Part shown: one piece after another, positions 12,731-24,181 of the stretch
Numbering within the stretch: the first letter of the stretch is position 1
Layout: each line of letters starts with the position of its first letter
Notes under the pieces: model-generated
The model's input: only the letters and a program-made list of their open reading frames with translations
Databases searched by the model: none
Told to the model about the DNA's origin: nothing
Made by a program: the position numbers and the translations under genes
Assembly: GCF_002994745.2 (NCBI RefSeq)
Contig: NC_037089.1
Coordinates: 16,262,141-16,326,140 of the forward strand
Reading direction: 5' to 3'
Length of the DNA: 64,000 nucleotides
Source: Rosa chinensis
Lineage: Eukaryota; Streptophyta; Magnoliopsida; Rosales; Rosaceae

Positions 12731-13062
12731 GGATTAAATTTAGTTTACTTCCCTAAACTTTAGGCCTAAAATCAGATTGGTCATTCTTTCTGAAAATCGA
12801 TTACGATGGTCCCTATACTCTCAAATGACATCACCCGAGTCCAAAATTTGAATTTGGCTCGAAACATGACGTCAACTGCTGAGTTGGAGCCGACATGGAG
12901 GCCCACAATGAGGGCAAAATGGACATTTCAAGTTTTTTTAATTTTTTTCTCTCTTTTTAAATTTTTTTTTTCTCTCTCTCTCTCTCTCCCCGATCTGCTC
13001 TCTCACTCTCTATCTCTCTGTATCTCTCTCCCTCCCTCCCTCCAATGTCGAGTTCCACCCAC
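12731..13062 (+). repeat. Left terminal inverted repeat of the Pack-MULE
   Basis: Matches the reverse complement of 13959-14300 at high identity. Its inner edge is a CT-rich microsatellite followed by the complement of a glycosyltransferase-coding stretch (CCAATGTCGAGTTCCACCC). Confidence 0.9.
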
Positions 13063-13689
13063 TCCTCCCTCCACCTATGTTTGAACCCTCCGACTCCTTG
13101 TCAATCAAAATCAGAATCTCCACCCGGCGAACCGGGCCAAAGATCCTCTCATTGAGATCAATGCCGAGTCCAAGCGCATCGTCGGCTCAGTTCCGGAGTC
13201 CCAGAGTTCGTCGATACTTGAATCGGTGAGTTCCATTACTTGCGTTGGGGTTCAGAGATCGAGGTCATCGTCGTCAGCGCCGGTACCATTGTTCACTGTT
13301 CAGATTTTTCAATCTCTGCTCTCTCGAATTAGACGGCTCAAATTCTCCGGCGAGGTTCTGGTTTTCTGAGACACATCAACCCAGTCAAAAGCATGTTGGT
13401 TGTGGGCTTCGCATCACCAGTTCATCATCAACCCAGTCTCGACAAGGAATTCTAGGAAACTGAGTTGGTTGCAGTCAGTTCTCGAAGGTATATTCCCAAC
13501 CTTTGAATCAAAGTTTTACTCTTATGGTGATAATTGGAAGCAAAGCAACTGAGTTCGGTTCGATTTGGTTGAAATTGAATTCTCCCTGGTTATTGATTTC
13601 ATCAGATTGTCGTAGCCTTGGTGGTTAATTGAAGATGGGAGAAAATTTGGATGAGATGATGAATCTGTTATTGGTAATAGGACTGGAAT
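13063..13689 (+). other. Second captured region of the Pack-MULE, origin unknown
   Basis: More G/C-rich than the flanks. 13095-13225 can be read as HPANRAKDPLIEINAESKRI and following residues, then a good GTGAGT donor-like site, so it may be an exon captured with its splice site. I do not recognise the family. The stretch to 13689 contains further unassigned DNA before the glycosyltransferase homology. Confidence 0.4.
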
Positions 13690-13983
13690 TAGTTGCGCCA
13701 TGTTTTGGAAGCTTGGCTCGATTGTCTTATAAACAACTGATTGAAATCGCTCATGGGCTTGAGAATTCTAAGCAGGCTTTTGTCTCGATTATTGGGAAAG
13801 TGTTTGCATCTGAGAATGAGGATCATGAAGATGAGAAATATTGGCTTGTGGATTTTGAGAAGAGAATGAGGGAGAGTCAGAGGGGTTGTGATAAGGGGAT
13901 GGGCTCCTCAGATTTTGATGCTGGAGCATAAGTCTGTAGGTGGGTTTGTGAGGCACTGTGGGTGGAACTCGACATTGGAGGGA
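13690..13983 (+). pseudogene. Captured UGT73-type UDP-glycosyltransferase fragment (frameshifted)
   Basis: Translating from about 13690 gives CFGSLARLSYKQLIEIAHGL and then GKVFASENEDHEDEK and [11 protein letters not shown], typical of the C-terminal half of plant family-1 glycosyltransferases of the UGT73 group. At about 13888 the frame is lost by an apparent one-base deletion. The next frame continues with the start of the PSPG sugar-donor box, [16 protein letters not shown] then HCGWNSTLE. The match ends at the Pack-MULE inverted repeat, so the rest of the PSPG box is absent. The N-terminal acceptor domain is also missing. No functional enzyme can be made. Confidence 0.88.
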
Positions 13984-14300
13984 GGGAGGGAGGGAGGGAG
14001 AGAGATACAGAGATTGAGAGAGTATAGATCGGGGAGAGATAGAGCAGATCGAGGAGAGAGAGAAAAAAATTTAAAAAAGAGAGAAAAAAATAGAAAAACT
14101 TGAAATGTCCATTTTGCCCTCATTGTGGGCCCCCATGTCGGCTCAAACTCGGCAGCTGACGTCATGTTTCGAGCCAAATTCAAATTTTGGACTCGGGTGA
14201 TGTCATTTGAGAGTATAGGGACCATCGTAATCGATTTTCAAAAAGAGGGACCAATCTGATTTTAGGCCTAAAGTTCAGGGGAGTAAACTGAATTTAATCC
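13959..14300 (-). repeat. Right terminal inverted repeat of the Pack-MULE
   Basis: Inverted partner of 12731-13062. Its inner edge overlaps the end of the captured glycosyltransferase fragment (codons for GWNSTLE) followed by a (GGGA)n/(GA)n purine tract. Confidence 0.9.
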
Positions 14301-14333
14301 AAAAGATTATTAAATGAACTTAAAAAAATATTA

Positions 14334-17300
14334 CATAGCATATAGATTTATTTTTTTTATAATAAAGAGGTCATAAACTTTATTATAATAGGAGAAATTA
14401 CACAATACTCAATTCAACTGCAACAGTAGCAGATAAAAAAAGAGCAGAAAAAAACAAAAATTCCTGACTAGAATGTGCAGCATGATTTGCTATCAAATGC
14501 GCAACAATGTTAGCACATCTCTTGACATGGACAAACTTCAGAGCCTGGCCTTCAATAAACTCAACCAAATCATCATACAATATGCCAAGAGCAGATAAAT
14601 TTGGTTCTACATCAGCAGTAAGTTGACGTTGAACCATCAGTGCATCAATTTCAACAATGGCAGGAAAACAAGAATTTTCCTCGATGTAGTTAAGAGCCAA
14701 CTTACAATATGCTAGGATTTCAGCATGTTCTGGAGAAATCAGATTGGCAACCGAACGACCACCTCCTGCCAACATCCTCCCTTCAGAATCACGAACAACA
14801 AATCCAATTCCACCCTTCCTAGAGCTTAGATTAAAAGAGCCATCAAAATTGATTTTAAAAGAGCCATCAAAATTGATTTTAAGACACTCCCATTTCTGAG
14901 CCCTAGCACTATGACTACTACCAACCTTAGCATTGTGAAACCGATACTCAGATAATCTAGCCATAGAATTGATTATCACATCCCCTGCCTGACTTCTCTT
15001 GCTTTCCCAAATTAGATTGTTTCTTTCTTTCCACACACCCCAAAGCAAGTAAAACAATTCTTCCAACCTTGAAGTGACTAAATTTTCCATGCAGAACCTC
15101 AACCAGCTGCCAATATCAAGTGAAAGAGCAGCTTGTGAATAGCATACCTGATTGAACTTTGGCAATACTTGTCGAGTAAAAGAGCAATCCAGACAGCGGT
15201 GCACAGTGGTCTCCAACTCTTCAGCACAAAGAACACACATCAAAGAGTCCAGTTCCACTCTCTTGGAGGTCAAACGTTCCAGAGATGGTACTATATTACG
15301 ATAGATCTTCCAAATATGTAACTTAGCAGAACTTGGAATCAAAGCCTTCCAAAGGTTTTTCTAGAACACCGGTCCCAAAGTACTTGTAATTGGAACACTG
15401 GAAGGAGAACTGCTATAAGCAAACCGGTAAGCAGTTTTTGCTATGAACATACCATTACCTTCTAGTCTCCAAGCCAGCATATTAGACAAATGACGAGTAC
15501 TTAGAGGTATAGCCAGAATTGCATCAGCTTCACTATTATCAAAATAGTTCCGCACCTCGGTTTCATTTCAAACTCCAGGAGCTGAGATAAAATGATTAAC
15601 CTTCAAGTTATCATCCACCATCACATTACCTGAACTAGGTTTAAAAGCAGGAACCCCAGGAATCCAAGGATCACTCCACACGGACACAGAATTCCCATCA
15701 CCAATCTGCCAATACGAGCCTTGACTAATTAAATCCCTCGTGGAAAAGATACTCTGCCAAGAAAAGGATGGAGAGCTATGCGGCATAGCTGACCGGAAGG
15801 TACCGTCTGGAAAATACCTAACTTTATATAAACGAGCAATTAGGGAATCTGGCTTGTTCACTACTCTCCAAGCTTGCTTTGCAAGCATAGCATTATTAAA
15901 CTCTGATAGACTCCAGAACCCTAAACCACCATCCTCCTTTGAATTACATAAGAAATCCCATGACTTCCAATGAATTTTGGGTTTATCCAACATACTTCCC
16001 CACCAAAATCTAGCACACATCTGCTCCAAATCCTCACAAAATTTTTTTGTGAGTTGGAACACACTCATAGCATAAGTTGGAAGTGCTTGGGCAACAACTC
16101 TGATCAAGATATCTTTCCCAACTCCACTTAAAAGTTTGCCTTGCCAAGTCTTTAGCTTCTTCGCTAAATTATCCTTGATATACTGGAAAGTTTCTGTTTT
16201 CTTACGGCCGACATAGGTAGGAAGTCCCTAATATATTTCGTGGGAGGCTACCACTTCCACACCAAAGAAACTCGAAATTTCCTCTGGCATATAATAGGAT
16301 ACATTCTTACTAAACACAACTGAGCTTTTATTAAAATTTACCAACTGCCCTAAGGCTCTGCCATAAGTTTCAATCACGTCCTGGATCTGATAGCACTCTT
16401 CTAAAGAAGCTTGAGCATACAACATACTATCCTCCACAAATAACAAATGATTTACTAAAGGAGCATCCTAACATACCTCAACGCTTGATAAAAGTCCTGC
16501 TTCTTGTTTCCTTTGTAGCAATGTAGAAAAGCCTTCAACACCCAACAGGAACAGATATGGGGATAAAGGATCCCCTTGTCTCAACCCCCTACTTGGGACC
16601 AGAAAACCTCGAGGTTTCCCTCTTACTAAAAAAGAATACCTCACTGTCGTAATACATTGCATCACCATGTCACACCACACCTGAGCAAAGCCAAATCTGT
16701 CTAAAACCTTCCTTAGAAAGGTCCACTCCATTCTGTTGTACGCCTTGCTTAAATCAAGCTTCAAAGCCATAACACCCTCGTTACCATCTCTTTTGTTATG
16801 AACAAAATGTGCAACTTCATTTGCCACAAGGATATTATCAGTAATCAGTCGACCCGGAACAAATGCACTTTGGAATGGGGATATAATTGAAGGCAGAATT
16901 ACCTTCAACCTATTAGCAATGACTTTGGAGCATATCTTGTAAATCACATTGCATATCTTGGTATCAAATCTGACATATGTTCTGGATTAGACACTTTGGG
17001 AATTAGGCAGATATGAGTAAAATTGATCTGCTTAAGCATGTGACCAGTATGCAAAAAACTGTGTACCGCCTCTGTGATATCAGCTCCTATCGTATCCCAA
17101 TACCAATAGTGTTGAAAAAATAAAGGTGACATTCCGTCAGGTCTTGGGGACTTGGTGGGATACATTTGGAATAGAGCACAACTGACTTCCTCCGATGAAT
17201 ACTGTTCACATAGGTGCTCATTCATCTCCCGTGTAACACATGGTTGAATTTCCTGTAGTCTCCATGGCTTCTAAGTCAAGCTCAGAAGCTATGAACATGG

Positions 17301-18658
17301 ATTGAAAGAGACAACTTGTTCCATACCCAAATCATCTTCACACCAAACACCCTCCACATCATATAAACCCTGGATTGCATTTTTCCTCTTTCGGTTTGAG
17401 GCTTTACGATGGAAAAAGCCAGTATTCCTGTCTCCCTCCTTCAACCATGTGACTTTGGATCTCTGCTTCCAAAATGTTTCCTCCTAAGATAGAAGGGATT
17501 GCAAACAATCCATCAATCTTTTCTTCTCATTCTGTATCAAGTCAGCATTACCGAAGTCCAACAATTCTTCCAGCCTTGCCCGGATACCTAGCATCTGTTG
17601 TTTTCGCACTCTAAATGTGCGTTTCTTCCATTTATCTAGAGCAACTCTCGTAAGAGAGATTTTCTTAGCAACCTTGTACATAGGAGCACCAAATACATCA
17701 GTTTGCCACACCTCATGAACCAAGGGATCACAATCAGTATGTTGTTACCAATAAGCTTCAAACTTGAACCTATGATATTTAGGACGTTTGGCAATAGGAA
17801 TGGTGCTAGCGTGTAGCAAAATTAGTATATGGTCAGAATCACTCGGAGGGAGGTGAGTTACCTTCGCATAACCATAGATGTCAAACCATGTTGGTGTGCA
17901 TACCGCTCTGTCCAGGCACAACTGAGTATCTGAGTTCCACCGGCCATGTGGACTTCGTACCTTGAAACCCTAGGTCCAGAAGATCCCCATACCTTAATGC
18001 ATCCCGGAATTCCCTCATTTGGCGCTCAGCTCTAGACGGCCCATTGATCTTTTCTCCACTGGTGAGAATCTCGTTGAAATCCCATATAATGACCCATGGC
18101 AGCGAATCAAGATCACTCAACTCTCTCAATAGTTGCCATGAATGATCCCGATTATTAGTTCATGAATAGCCATAAAAACCAGTTAAACGCCAACTTGGTT
18201 CTCCTGGATATTGGCATCAATATGATGTGCTGACGATGTATGAACATGAAGATCAACCTCATCAGTCCAAAATAATCTGAGACCCCCAGATTGGCCCTCA
18301 CTCAGAAATTCCTTTGAATGAGAAAACCCTAGGGCACGACTCAGAGATTGAAAGTCTTGAATATTACTTATCTTTGTCTCACAAAGAAAGATAATTTGGG
18401 GGCGATTCTGAGCGATGAGATCCTTCAGCGCCCTTGTAGTCGTACCATTACAGATTCCTCTGCAATTCCAACTAAGAATTTCCATATCCATGGTAAATTA
18501 GAACTCGCTCTCTAGAAACCTAGAGAGTAACCCTAGCGCGGCTAGGTCGACAATAGTAGGTTTGTCTATGAAGCTGGTACCGCTAGTTCAGCAAGAATAC
18601 TGAGAGTTTGTTTGATGCGTTTAGGAGTTGAATGCTAGAATTTGCATAGCATATAGAT
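14334..18658 (-). mobile_element. L1-type LINE, 5'-truncated before ORF2 and decayed, with 14-bp target duplication
   Basis: The element is 14348-18644 on the minus strand, between perfect 14-bp direct repeats CATAGCATATAGAT (14334-14347 and 18645-18658). The 3' end (low coordinates) is A-rich. Coding order on the minus strand is endonuclease, reverse transcriptase, zf-RVT, RNase H, as in plant L1 elements. Only about 150 bp precede ORF2 and there is no ORF1, so it was truncated at the 5' side on insertion or carries a deletion. Many stops and frameshifts show it is old. Confidence 0.93.
14398..18491 (-). pseudogene. LINE ORF2 pseudogene (endonuclease, reverse transcriptase, RNase H)
   Basis: Pieces in order: endonuclease from 18491 (MDMEILSWNCRG, with LCETK carrying the catalytic Glu) and 18129-17881; linker 17723-17484; reverse transcriptase 17225-16228, with KSPRPDGM, QSAFVPGRLITDNILVANE, ALKLDLSKAYNRMEW and GLRQGDPLSPYLFLL; the polymerase motif normally F-A-D-D reads F-V-E-D at about 16440, losing a catalytic Asp. 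16107-15361 is the thumb/connection; 15342-14398 contains zf-RVT (CVLC...HRCLDC) and an RNase H domain (INFDGSF, EHAEILAYC, VEIDA) whose last acidic residue is replaced in AHLIANHA. Several in-frame stops separate the pieces. A 24-bp tandem duplication (about 14834-14881) repeats KINFDGSF. Confidence 0.93.
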
Positions 18659-19152
18659 AAATGTGTTCCAATTAAAAAGCTTTTATGTACAATTGAGAAT
18701 CATAATTGAATTATGTCCAAAATATAATATTACTTTTGAGTATTGCTAACACCGTTTCGTCTGCATCAGTAGTTCACTTTTTTTTTTTCCTTTTAAATTT
18801 ACAAATGACTTCTTGTTTGTTGATACATTTTTCTAATCAAGTAAAAATTGGTGCCCACAAAGAATGGCACCCACATTCTTAAACCACTCAACAATTATGG
18901 TTCACCGAGCTTGAAAAAATTAACAAAAAGAAAGACAGATTTAGTGACTAAGATCTACCATCTTCAAATTCTTCCCCCCAGTTTTAGTGAACAAGAGTCA
19001 AAACCAATGTGGGAGAAAACCAATCTTCCCACAAGTTCTTGCATATATGTACCTGCACATTGTTTACTATATCGATATACAAACCCACCATATCCAATGT
19101 TTACTATGCAAACTAAAGAATCAAAGGAAACAAAAAAAAGAGATAAAATGTC
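18659..19152. other. Intergenic DNA with the 3' side of the DUF547 gene
   Basis: A/T-rich. The right part, next to the stop at 19153, is the likely 3' untranslated region of the minus-strand DUF547 gene. No other gene was seen. Confidence 0.4.
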
Positions 19153-19664
19153 TCATCGCTGTAAGAGCAGCCTGAAGCTGAAATTGTATGGCATTATTTG
19201 CACCAACTGTGAAAAAGGCTCTCTTCCCCTTCTTTCAAGGCTTTTAACTGCCTCATTTCTCAATTCATTTGGTAGCTGCATGCAAATCCAATCAACCAAT
19301 GATTCCAAATCCTTTGCAAAGTCAAGTAGATACCAATCCAATAGCTTGGGGATTATCAACTTGTTTGCACTTGAAATTCCAACCGCTGCCTGTAAATAGT
19401 CCCTTTTCGCTGCTTCTAACTCATCTTCGACATGAGTTGCAGAGTACACCCTCACCTTTGTTTCACAAGATTTTGAACATATCAGTACCAGCATGTTTAT
19501 AAAACAAAGTAAACTAATAGTCTTATAGATCAAATCTCAAGGAAGTTAATTAGCAAATTTATCAGATGCATCATGATTAAGTATGACAATCAATAGCAAA
19601 AGTTCAAGTCTAGCAGCATTTTTATGATTTCTCAAATGTTCTTCAATTAGTGATGTGCATGTCA

Positions 19665-19700
<36 letters not shown>

Positions 19701-20840
19701 GAGAGAGAGAGAGGATCAGAAGCGGACGTCCGCAACTGATGCAAAAGTGCGGACGCCGCTCACTGAGGCTCGGGGCGGCGCCGATGGTGGGTCTGGTTCT
19801 GTCCTCGGAGACCAGTGACACCCCCGACGTGATCGAAGTTGAAATTGATTTGCCGGTGGACTCCTCAGTGACGAGTTCGAAGTCTAAATTGGTTTGTTCG
19901 GAGTTTCTGTTGAACTTCGCAGACCTTCTACTTCGATCACGTTGGCCCTCAACTTAATGGCGATCACGTCCGGGGTGTCCCTCGTCTCCTAGCCTCCGTG
20001 AGCGGCATCCGCACTTTTGCATCAGTTGCGGACGTCCGCCTATGATCGGGCCTCTATATATATATATTCATCATTTAATCGAATAATGACACAGATAGAC
20101 AATAATTTTCAAGAGTTAGCCTACTTTGGAATATCTAATAATATTTGAAACAAACTTACAGCAGGAGAGGACCAGCTTCCACAAGAAAGTGCAAATGTAA
20201 CCAAGGGTTCAGACCACTCTAATCCAAATATGCTGCGAGCTTTCATCTCATCATTTTTCGCAGCTTTTGGACATGTCTGTTTTAATAGGAGAAACAATTG
20301 TGAAACTTAATTGGCATGTAAGCATCAGAAAACACTAGACTCAAGAAAAATCAGTCAATTCAAAGAACAGAATAATGGAGTTTGGTGTTAATATACTTAC
20401 AAATTTTAAGTGATAAGGCAATCTCAAAATGAAATGCTCAATTGTAATTGGATTCAGAGAATGTCCCCCAACAGCTATTGTTGCCTTAATACAAACATAG
20501 CCAAAGTCAGTTTACAAAAGTTAACTGACAGTTTACAGTACTAACAGAAGCAATACACTGAAGAATAGAATTTGATATATGGCTAATATAAAGTTAAAGT
20601 TCAATGATTATATATCATTACACATCAAATGTGAATTAACCTTACCTTTTGCATTAGTGCTACAACCATTTCAGGAGTCTCAGGTATCCCATGCTCTAGA
20701 AAAGCCTACAGCATTTTTAAGAACTGTTTTCAGTATATTAATAGTTGTTTAGCTACACCAGGTAAAGGAACAGCAGAGTTTAAAAAGAATGTCCCAAAGT
20801 CTTGGACAATAAGGGTCCAAAATTGTAGTTGGGACAGTGT

Positions 20841-20874
<34 letters not shown>

Positions 20875-23118
20875 CCGAATCTGTTCAACCTGAACCGTTC
20901 ATGTTCATAATTGTAAATCGCAGTTTTGAATGCCTTAATGATTATCAATTTTGGCTGAAAATTTACAGAGATGATCTACTCATATATACCTAAAAACTGA
21001 ACGGTTAAGATGTAGATATGCGATCGAAAAGTGAGTCTATTCAAAGAAATCCTTAGATTTTAAAATCTAAGGAGGTCCTTAGCATAGAAAGAGACAGAGA
21101 GAGATCTTACCTTCATCATGCAGGAATTGTAAGTGTTGATCCAAAATGCAAGCTTCTCTTGATGGGTAAGACCCTCTAGGTTCACAGAAGCAAGCTTTCC
21201 AAGTAGAAACCTGGATATTGTTGAAAGAAAAGTTAAAGACAATCTCAATCAGTGGTAATACATGAATAAATTAAACAGGCTAATAATAACTCACTTTAGT
21301 CTGTGTATCAGCATCAATGCACTTGCTGTTCTGTTGAGATCAATTGAACCAATACCAATTGAACACAGATGTTGATAGGGACTAACATCTATTTTTCTCG
21401 ATTCTAAACCAATCTCATAAGGATCTCGAAACCCCGTCTCTCCATTCTCCAATTCCTCTACTTTATCCTTTAAAGTGCTCATCCTCACAAAAATGCTAGA
21501 CAAGCACTTCACAATCTCCTCAGATACTTTATTCGGAGTGTTATCTGTCTCCATTGTCCTATCATCTGAAGAAGCGGATGAACTCTCGTGTGCCTTTTCC
21601 TGGTCTACTAATCTGCACTCTAGCTGTACAATCAAAGACATAGCACAAATGAATAACCCCAATATGTTAAAATTTGACTCTATAAGAAACAATTAGTATA
21701 ATGTACCTCTAACTTCGAAGGATCCAAACACTTCGGCATGGATTCATGTTTAGTGGGAGTTTTCTTCACTGGTGTGGATGCAGTTTTGGCAACTTTCTTG
21801 TCAGGTGATTGCTTATCCCTCACCACATTAGTACACAACTGATTCTCTTTCCCTATCACATCTTCTAAAATAGGTGTGCAGGATGAAATGGGCTTCCTGG
21901 TGATTTGTTTTCCATTAATGACTTGCCTACTTGAGCAATTCCCGGAGACGATATCAGTGGACAGTAGCTTTCGACTAGAAGCACTTCTACCAAGAGAAGG
22001 TTGACTAAGCCTGGTGGCTGATATTGCTGATGTGAACTCATTATGTGACATAGATTTTGATCTCTGATGCTTAGAACTTCTAATTGGGGTGGTCTGCTCA
22101 ATTGGAGACTCACTCAAATTTTCCACATTCCTCTTTGAAGATAGATACACAGCTTGCTGGTATAGACCTTGTCTAAAATTCACAACTTGTTCTTCAAGCC
22201 TAACAACCTCCTCTTCTAAAACAGCTACTTCAGCCAGAAGTTCTAATGTCTGAAACAAAACAATCAAACACTTCACATCACTACATAACAGAACCAAAAT
22301 AAACTGAATTCATCAACAATTATCAATTTTGGACTAGTTTTCATCTGGGTTTTTCTCAGATTGAACAGAAAGTGCAAAAATTGTACTAACATATGGAGGA
22401 AGATAAGGAGGAAGACGAGGCAAAGCTCCTAATGGTCTTGTGAAAGCTCTCTCCAAAGCTCTATGAACATTTTCTTCATGCCTGAGCTTCTTCTTCAGCT
22501 TATCAACCTGTAAATTTCAAAGTACACCAATAAGTCAAACCAATAGATTGCAAAGTACCCAAAAACAGCATCTTTCACAGAAAAAACCAAACCAAACTAA
22601 CTGAAATGTGTACATCTTGCAGTAAGGCCACTTTTCTTTCTCTATTTGATTTACGTCGATTGATTCCAGTTCTCTCAGAACCCATCACTCTGTTCTTCCT
22701 CTGAGTCTCCATCTTCTCCTTCTTTGTAAATTCAACATAACATCAAAACAATGTTAAATAAAGACACAAAAAAAAGAAAAGAAAGAAACTATTCGTTTCT
22801 TGAGGAAAGCAAAAGAACCCAATTTGGATTTGGATCAAAAGTGCTCCACTTTTTGCAGCTCAAAGATTAAGCAGAGTTGGAAAGGAATAATGACTCATTA
22901 CTTTTGGAATTAAATTGACACGCAACTGTTATGGGATTAAACCTTTCCTTTTTCAAGTAAACTTGAAAACCCATTTCGGATTCAGAAAGCTTTAGAAGAC
23001 TCATCTCGAAATGTGTTGCATGAATTGGACCAGTCATCGGCTTTAGCAAAAACAAGAACTAAGAATAAAAAGAAAAAGGAAAGAAGCTTACTTTATCATT
23101 ATTTGAAGCAGCTTTCAT
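19153..23118 (-). CDS. MIP1 leucine-zipper / DUF547 protein (10 exons, one-base frame problem in exon 7)
   Basis: Exons on the minus strand: 23118-23092, 22721-22614, 22507-22391, 22249-21707, 21623-21295, 21210-21111, 20706-20646, 20484-20401, 20276-20160, 19455-19153, about 595 aa. Residues about 38-125 form the Lzipper-MIP1 coiled coil ([15 protein letters not shown], then [20 protein letters not shown]). A Ser/Lys-rich linker follows. The DUF547 domain covers about 370-590, with [30 protein letters not shown] and [15 protein letters not shown]. The family is plant-specific and known as putative ternary-complex-factor MIP1-like; its biochemical role is not settled. All junctions keep phase except exon 7, which is 61 nt where 60 is expected: with the obvious acceptor the frame shifts and stops. 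Start chosen at the first ATG that splices cleanly (MKAASNNDK); a start in exon 2 is also possible. Confidence 0.88.
19667..19714 (+). repeat. TG/TA/GA compound microsatellite
   Basis: Consecutive TG, TA and GA dinucleotide runs at the left edge of the hairpin element in the DUF547 intron. Confidence 0.9.
19698..20066. mobile_element. Hairpin-forming inverted-repeat element (MITE) in the last intron of the DUF547 gene
   Basis: Arms of about 75 bp (left about 19698-19773, right about 19988-20066) are inverted copies sharing TATATATAGAG, then GGACGTCCGCAACTGATGC and AAAAGTGCGGA. Weaker inverted similarity runs inward (CACCCC-GACGTGATCG), so almost the whole 370 bp can fold back. It is G/C-rich in an A/T-rich intron, with TA repeats at both ends that could be the target site. 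No protein is encoded. Probably a non-autonomous DNA transposon; the superfamily is not determined. Confidence 0.75.
20707..21110. other. Intron of the DUF547 gene with a TA microsatellite and a perfect palindrome
   Basis: Contains a (TA)n tract at about 20844-20873 followed by about 190 bp of more complex sequence, including a 24-bp perfect palindrome at 21050-21073 (half-site TCCTTAGATTTT). The block from the TA tract to the palindrome has the look of a TA-targeting MITE, but no matching terminal repeats were confirmed. Confidence 0.5.
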
Positions 23119-24176
23119 GGTCTGAAGATTGGCGCGGACTCTGGTATTCATCTTTTTTCAAGAAAATGAGAGAAATTCAATACACCCTGAAAAAAGATGA
23201 ACAGGGTCACTGGCTAAATTCGATGGTTCTATAAAGAAAGCAAAACATGAAAGCCAAATAGTAAAAGGGCATACATTTTGATATTCATAATGTTGAATGA
23301 GCGGGAAAAGTTGAAATGAGGAAGAGAGAGACCCAGAAACAGAAATGGCTGAAGTGAGTGTTTTGTTTTGTTTATACTTTATATGTGAAACAGAGTGAGA
23401 GAAAAGAAATTAGGAAACGCCCACAGAAGTTGAGAAGAAGCAGAAAACGACGAGATTTCGAGGCTGGAGTGAGTCTTCCAAGAAAAGCGTAACAGATGGA
23501 CAAAAAACAACTCACAATCTGTATTAGCAATATTATATTGCAGTCAGGGCCAACCCAAGATTTTTAATCAATTTTCAGAACTATTATGGCGTTTGTTTCT
23601 GTAAATGAAGTTGAAAGTTGAAGAGAGAGATATTGGAGACAAGCAGAAACACCCAAACACTCTCTCACTCTCTAACACTCACCTGCTTCAAAATTTTAGT
23701 GCTTCATCTTCTTCTTCTTTGAGGAGAGTGAAAGAGGATAGTGACCTGTCACTGGTGGTGGAGCAAGTTGGGACTTTAGGCCTTTGTGCTTGTGTGACAA
23801 CCTGCTCTCATAATCATGAATCAAAATGCACTCACTCACTTGCACACTCCTCTTTTGATTCCTACTACTACTTATCATAATTCATGACCCCAACCAATCT
23901 TCTTTATGCTTTTTTATTTTATCTTCTTTTTTGGGAATTCACTTTGGATTCCCTTGTGTTCTCAACTCTTAAACCAGCTGCACAGTTTTATTAGATTAAT
24001 TGATTAGAAATAATTGAATGAGTTTCCCATGGTATACTTGTTGTCTTTTAATGCCTCAGGGATATTGTCTCCTACTAGGATCTTTAAGAATGGTATTTCC
24101 TTTGAGAATATCATTAATAATTATTGACACTTGGAGCTAAATATTAGTTGTAAAACCATAAATTTATCATAATATT
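23119..24176 (-). promoter_or_regulatory. 5' flank of the DUF547 gene
   Basis: Contains the probable 5' leader (minus strand, 23119 to about 23480, purine-rich on the plus strand) and A/T-rich upstream DNA up to the Copia insertion. The Copia element sits about 1.1 kb upstream of the start codon. No TATA box could be assigned with certainty. Confidence 0.4.
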
Positions 24177-24181
24177 AGAGT

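Larger units (their letters stand above)
12722..14309. mobile_element. Pack-MULE: Mutator-like element with long inverted repeats and captured gene fragments
   Basis: The element proper is 12731-14300 (1570 bp), flanked by a perfect 9-bp target duplication AAAAGATTA (12722-12730 and 14301-14309), the size that defines the Mutator superfamily. Terminal inverted repeats of about 330 bp begin GGATTAAATT and extend through a CT-rich tract (left to about 13062, right from about 13959). There is no transposase reading frame. The interior (13063-13958) holds sequence of gene origin, including a UGT73-type glycosyltransferase fragment, so it is a non-autonomous Pack-MULE. Confidence 0.92.

Noticed and set aside
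20844..20873. Long TA tract as a possible origin or cruciform-based regulatory element
   Set aside because: Simple microsatellite; similar tracts occur at 31.66, 44.45 and 60.93 kb, with no added structure to support a function.
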